The notes under the pieces are model-generated. The model saw only the letters and a program-made list of their open reading frames with translations, was not told the DNA's origin and made no database searches. From contig CAJOLG010000087.1 of the NCBI GenBank assembly GCA_905235315.1, positions 1 to 7,221 on the forward strand: a DNA stretch of 7,221 nt. The letters run 5' to 3'. Below are positions 5,267 to 7,221 of the stretch, in pieces (the stretch's first letter is position 1; each line of letters starts with the position of its first letter). A program made the translations under genes and the position numbers. The DNA comes from an uncultured Solobacterium sp. GTDB lineage: Bacteria > Bacillota_I > Bacilli_A > Erysipelotrichales > Erysipelotrichaceae.

Positions 5267-6520
5267 ATGAGTAACTTTGTCTTTATCTCACCTAATTTTC
5301 CGAGAACGTATTACCAGTTCCCGAAAGCCTGGAAAGAAGTCGGCGGCACAGCCCTCTGTATCGGCGAAGATCCGTATGAAAACCTGTCCCAGGAGCTCAA
5401 GGAGTCGATGGACGAGTATTATCAGGTCGGCTCGATGATGGATTACGACCAGATGTATCGTGCCGTCGCGTGGTTTGCGCACAAGCACGGCAAAATTGAC
5501 TGGCTCGAAAGCAACAATGAATTCTGGCTTGAGCAGGACGCAAGACTCCGCACGGATTTCAATATCACCTCCGGTGACAACAGCACAACTGTCATGCGCT
5601 ACAAGACCAAATCCAACATGAAGGCCTTCTATGAAAAAGCCGGTGTTCCGGTTGCCCGCTATCACCTCGTCAGCACGCTGGCGGAAGGAAAGAAATTCAT
5701 AAAGGAAGTCGGTTATCCGGTCATCGTCAAACCCGATGACGGTGTCGGTGCCAACGCAACATGGAAGATCGCCAATGATTCCCAGCTTGAAGATTTTTAC
5801 AAGCAGAACCTGAAGACCCAGTACATCATGGAAGAGTTTGTCCCGGGTTATATCGTCAGTTATGACGGAATCACCGACCAGAACGGAACGATCATTTTCC
5901 GCACCTCACATGTATTCCCCGAACCGATCATGGATATCGTGAATCAGAAAGGCGAGTGTTTCTACTACAGCGTGCGCGAAGTTCCCAAGGATCTTGATGA
6001 GATGGGCGCTGCCGTAATCAAGGCATTCGACATCAAGGCGCGCTTCTTCCATACGGAATACTTCCGCCTTTCGGAAGACAAACCGGGTCTTGGAAAGAAA
6101 GGCAGCCTCGTCGGACTTGAGGTCAACATGCGCCCGCCCGGAGGATATACCCCGGATATGATGAATTTCGCCAACGACATCAATGTTTACCGGATCTATG
6201 CGAACATGGCGATGTACAACGAAGGCGATTATGATACCGAGCGCCCGTATTTCTGCGCCTATATCGGAAAACGGGATTATATCGCATATCAGAATTCCAT
6301 GGCAGATGTATACAAGAAGTACGGTCAGTCCATCTGTATGCATGAACGCATGCCGTCCATTCTCGGCAGTGCAATGGGTGATGAAGCCTATGTGGCGCGC
6401 TTCCGGACGGAAAAGGAAGTGCAGGAATTCATGCGCTTTGTGTATGAGCGCCGGCCTGCCGTGGAGCGAAAGGTGCAGGAAGCCGAGGAACCGGCAAAGA
6501 AAAAGGCAAAGAAGAAATAA
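5267..6520 (+). CDS. ATP-grasp domain protein, carboxylate-amine/thiol ligase-like, product unknown
   Basis: The 417-residue cytosolic protein has a Rossmann-like pre-ATP-grasp region opening with NFVFISPNFPRTYYQF (3-18), then an ATP-grasp core. Visible core features are PVIVKPDDGVGANATW (151-166, ATP-binding lysine and glycine-rich loop), IMEEFVPG (187-194, adenine hinge), HTEYFR (262-267) and LEVNMRPPGG (284-293), in which E285 and N287 should bind magnesium. Such enzymes make an acyl-phosphate from a carboxylate and couple it to an amine or thiol. Neither substrate can be named from the sequence. The C-terminus is a lysine-rich tail, EEPAKKKAKKK (407-417), outside the fold. It is followed after 3 bases by an esterase gene, so the two probably act together. 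A TTG two codons upstream is an alternative start. Confidence 0.85.
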   Translation: MSNFVFISPNFPRTYYQFPKAWKEVGGTALCIGEDPYENLSQELKESMDEYYQVGSMMDYDQMYRAVAWFAHKHGKIDWLESNNEFWLEQDARLRTDFNITSGDNSTTVMRYKTKSNMKAFYEKAGVPVARYHLVSTLAEGKKFIKEVGYPVIVKPDDGVGANATWKIANDSQLEDFYKQNLKTQYIMEEFVPGYIVSYDGITDQNGTIIFRTSHVFPEPIMDIVNQKGECFYYSVREVPKDLDEMGAAVIKAFDIKARFFHTEYFRLSEDKPGLGKKGSLVGLEVNMRPPGGYTPDMMNFANDINVYRIYANMAMYNEGDYDTERPYFCAYIGKRDYIAYQNSMADVYKKYGQSICMHERMPSILGSAMGDEAYVARFRTEKEVQEFMRFVYERRPAVERKVQEAEEPAKKKAKKK

Positions 6521-6523
6521 GGC

Positions 6524-7221
6524 ATGAAAACAGAATATTACAAGGAATACAGCAGTAATCTCGGGCGTGATATGGAGTTCAAGGTATTCGGCCACGAAGG
6601 AAAACCGATCCTCGTATTTCCTTCCCAGGACGGAAGATTCTTCGATTATGAGAATCAGGGCATGATTGACAGCGCGCGGGAGTACATTGAAGCAGGCAGA
6701 ATTCAGATGTTCTGCTGTGACTCCAATGACGCCAATTCCTGGTCCTCCAAAAGCTGGGACAACCGGGCACGTATACAGAACCAGGAAGCGTATGTGAATT
6801 ACATCTGTGATGAGCTCTGTCCGCGCATCTTCGACATTAACAAGGACGCAAACAACGGGCATTACGCGGCCGGCATTCTGACCACAGGCTGCTCGATGGG
6901 CGGAACCCATGCGCTGAACTTCATGTTAAGAAGACCGGATATCTTCTCCGGCTGTATCGCCCTCTCGGGCGCATACAATGCGCGCCTGTTCTTCGGCGAT
7001 TACTTCGATGATCTGGTATACGCCAACTCGCCGGTTGACTACATCAACGGGATGCCGTATGACCACCCCTACGTTGAGATGTACCGGCACCGGGATATCA
7101 TCCTGTGCTGCGGCAGAGGTGCCTGGGAACATCCGATGCAGGAAGACAGTGCACGCATGAAGGAACTGTTTGAATACAAAAACATTCCCGCGTGGGTCGA
7201 TTTCTGGGGCGATGATGTCGC
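6524..7221 (+). CDS. Esterase-family alpha/beta hydrolase, 3' end outside the window
   Basis: An open frame of 232 complete codons runs from the ATG at 6524 to the window edge with no stop. The product resembles the esterase D / putative esterase family of alpha/beta hydrolases. The nucleophile elbow is TTGCSMGGTHALNF (120-133), with Ser124 as the catalytic serine. Other family-like blocks are IALSGAYNARLFFGDY (145-160), ANSPVDYI (167-174), DIILCCGRGAWE (191-202) and IPAWVDFWGDDV (221-232). The catalytic histidine is expected just past the edge. There is no signal peptide, so it should be cytosolic. It starts 3 bases after the ATP-grasp stop; the ribosome binding site is weak (purine-rich AAAGAAG at 6508-6514), suggesting coupled translation. 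The acyl substrate is unknown; release or editing of a product of the ligase is an inference from context. Confidence 0.82.
   Translation, partial: MKTEYYKEYSSNLGRDMEFKVFGHEGKPILVFPSQDGRFFDYENQGMIDSAREYIEAGRIQMFCCDSNDANSWSSKSWDNRARIQNQEAYVNYICDELCPRIFDINKDANNGHYAAGILTTGCSMGGTHALNFMLRRPDIFSGCIALSGAYNARLFFGDYFDDLVYANSPVDYINGMPYDHPYVEMYRHRDIILCCGRGAWEHPMQEDSARMKELFEYKNIPAWVDFWGDDV

Noticed and set aside
5906..6910. A 334-codon minus-strand frame opposite the ATP-grasp and esterase genes
   Set aside because: It crosses the junction of two well-supported plus-strand genes and shows no domain, so it is a shadow frame.

Overview
This window looks like a chromosomal segment of a low-to-mid-GC Gram-positive anaerobe (Bacillota). 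The pointers are strong AGGAGG-type ribosome binding sites, intrinsic terminators with U-tracts, a purine riboswitch ahead of a purine permease, a near-ideal CcpA cre operator, and an NfnAB-type flavin oxidoreductase pair typical of anaerobes. The permease and NfnAB sequences would fit Erysipelotrichia or Clostridia, but the genus cannot be fixed from this sequence. No RNA genes, insertion sequences, CRISPR arrays or phage genes are visible. Gene content is mostly metabolic and transport.

Layout: (i) 49-2309, plus strand: a tightly coupled two-gene operon for an NfnAB-like NAD(P)H/ferredoxin oxidoreductase (formerly annotated as sulfide dehydrogenase / glutamate synthase small subunit), closed by an intrinsic terminator at 2326-2361. 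(ii) 2421-2705, minus strand: a stand-alone AroQ-class chorismate mutase with a clear promoter, whose terminator hairpin overlaps its own stop codon. (iii) 2815-3480, plus strand: a YhhN/TMEM86-type lysoplasmalogenase-family membrane protein. (iv) 3489-3540: a symmetrical terminator shared by the two convergent genes. (v) 3560-4927, minus strand: an NCS2 (AzgA/PbuG-type) purine permease. Its roughly 190-base leader carries a guanine-class purine riboswitch and a terminator, so its transcription is probably shut off by guanine or hypoxanthine. (vi) 5171-5184: a cre site in the divergent intergenic region. (vii) 5267-7221, plus strand: an ATP-grasp ligase-like gene followed 3 bases later by an esterase-family alpha/beta hydrolase gene that runs off the window edge.

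The best understood part is the permease control region. A canonical purine-binding core has atypical loops, and the clearest alternative pairing I can find takes the P2/J2-3 strand (not P1) into a 12-pair helix with the terminator's 5' arm. The least understood part is the ATP-grasp/esterase pair, which resembles a small biosynthetic or modification module of unknown product and may be under carbon catabolite control.
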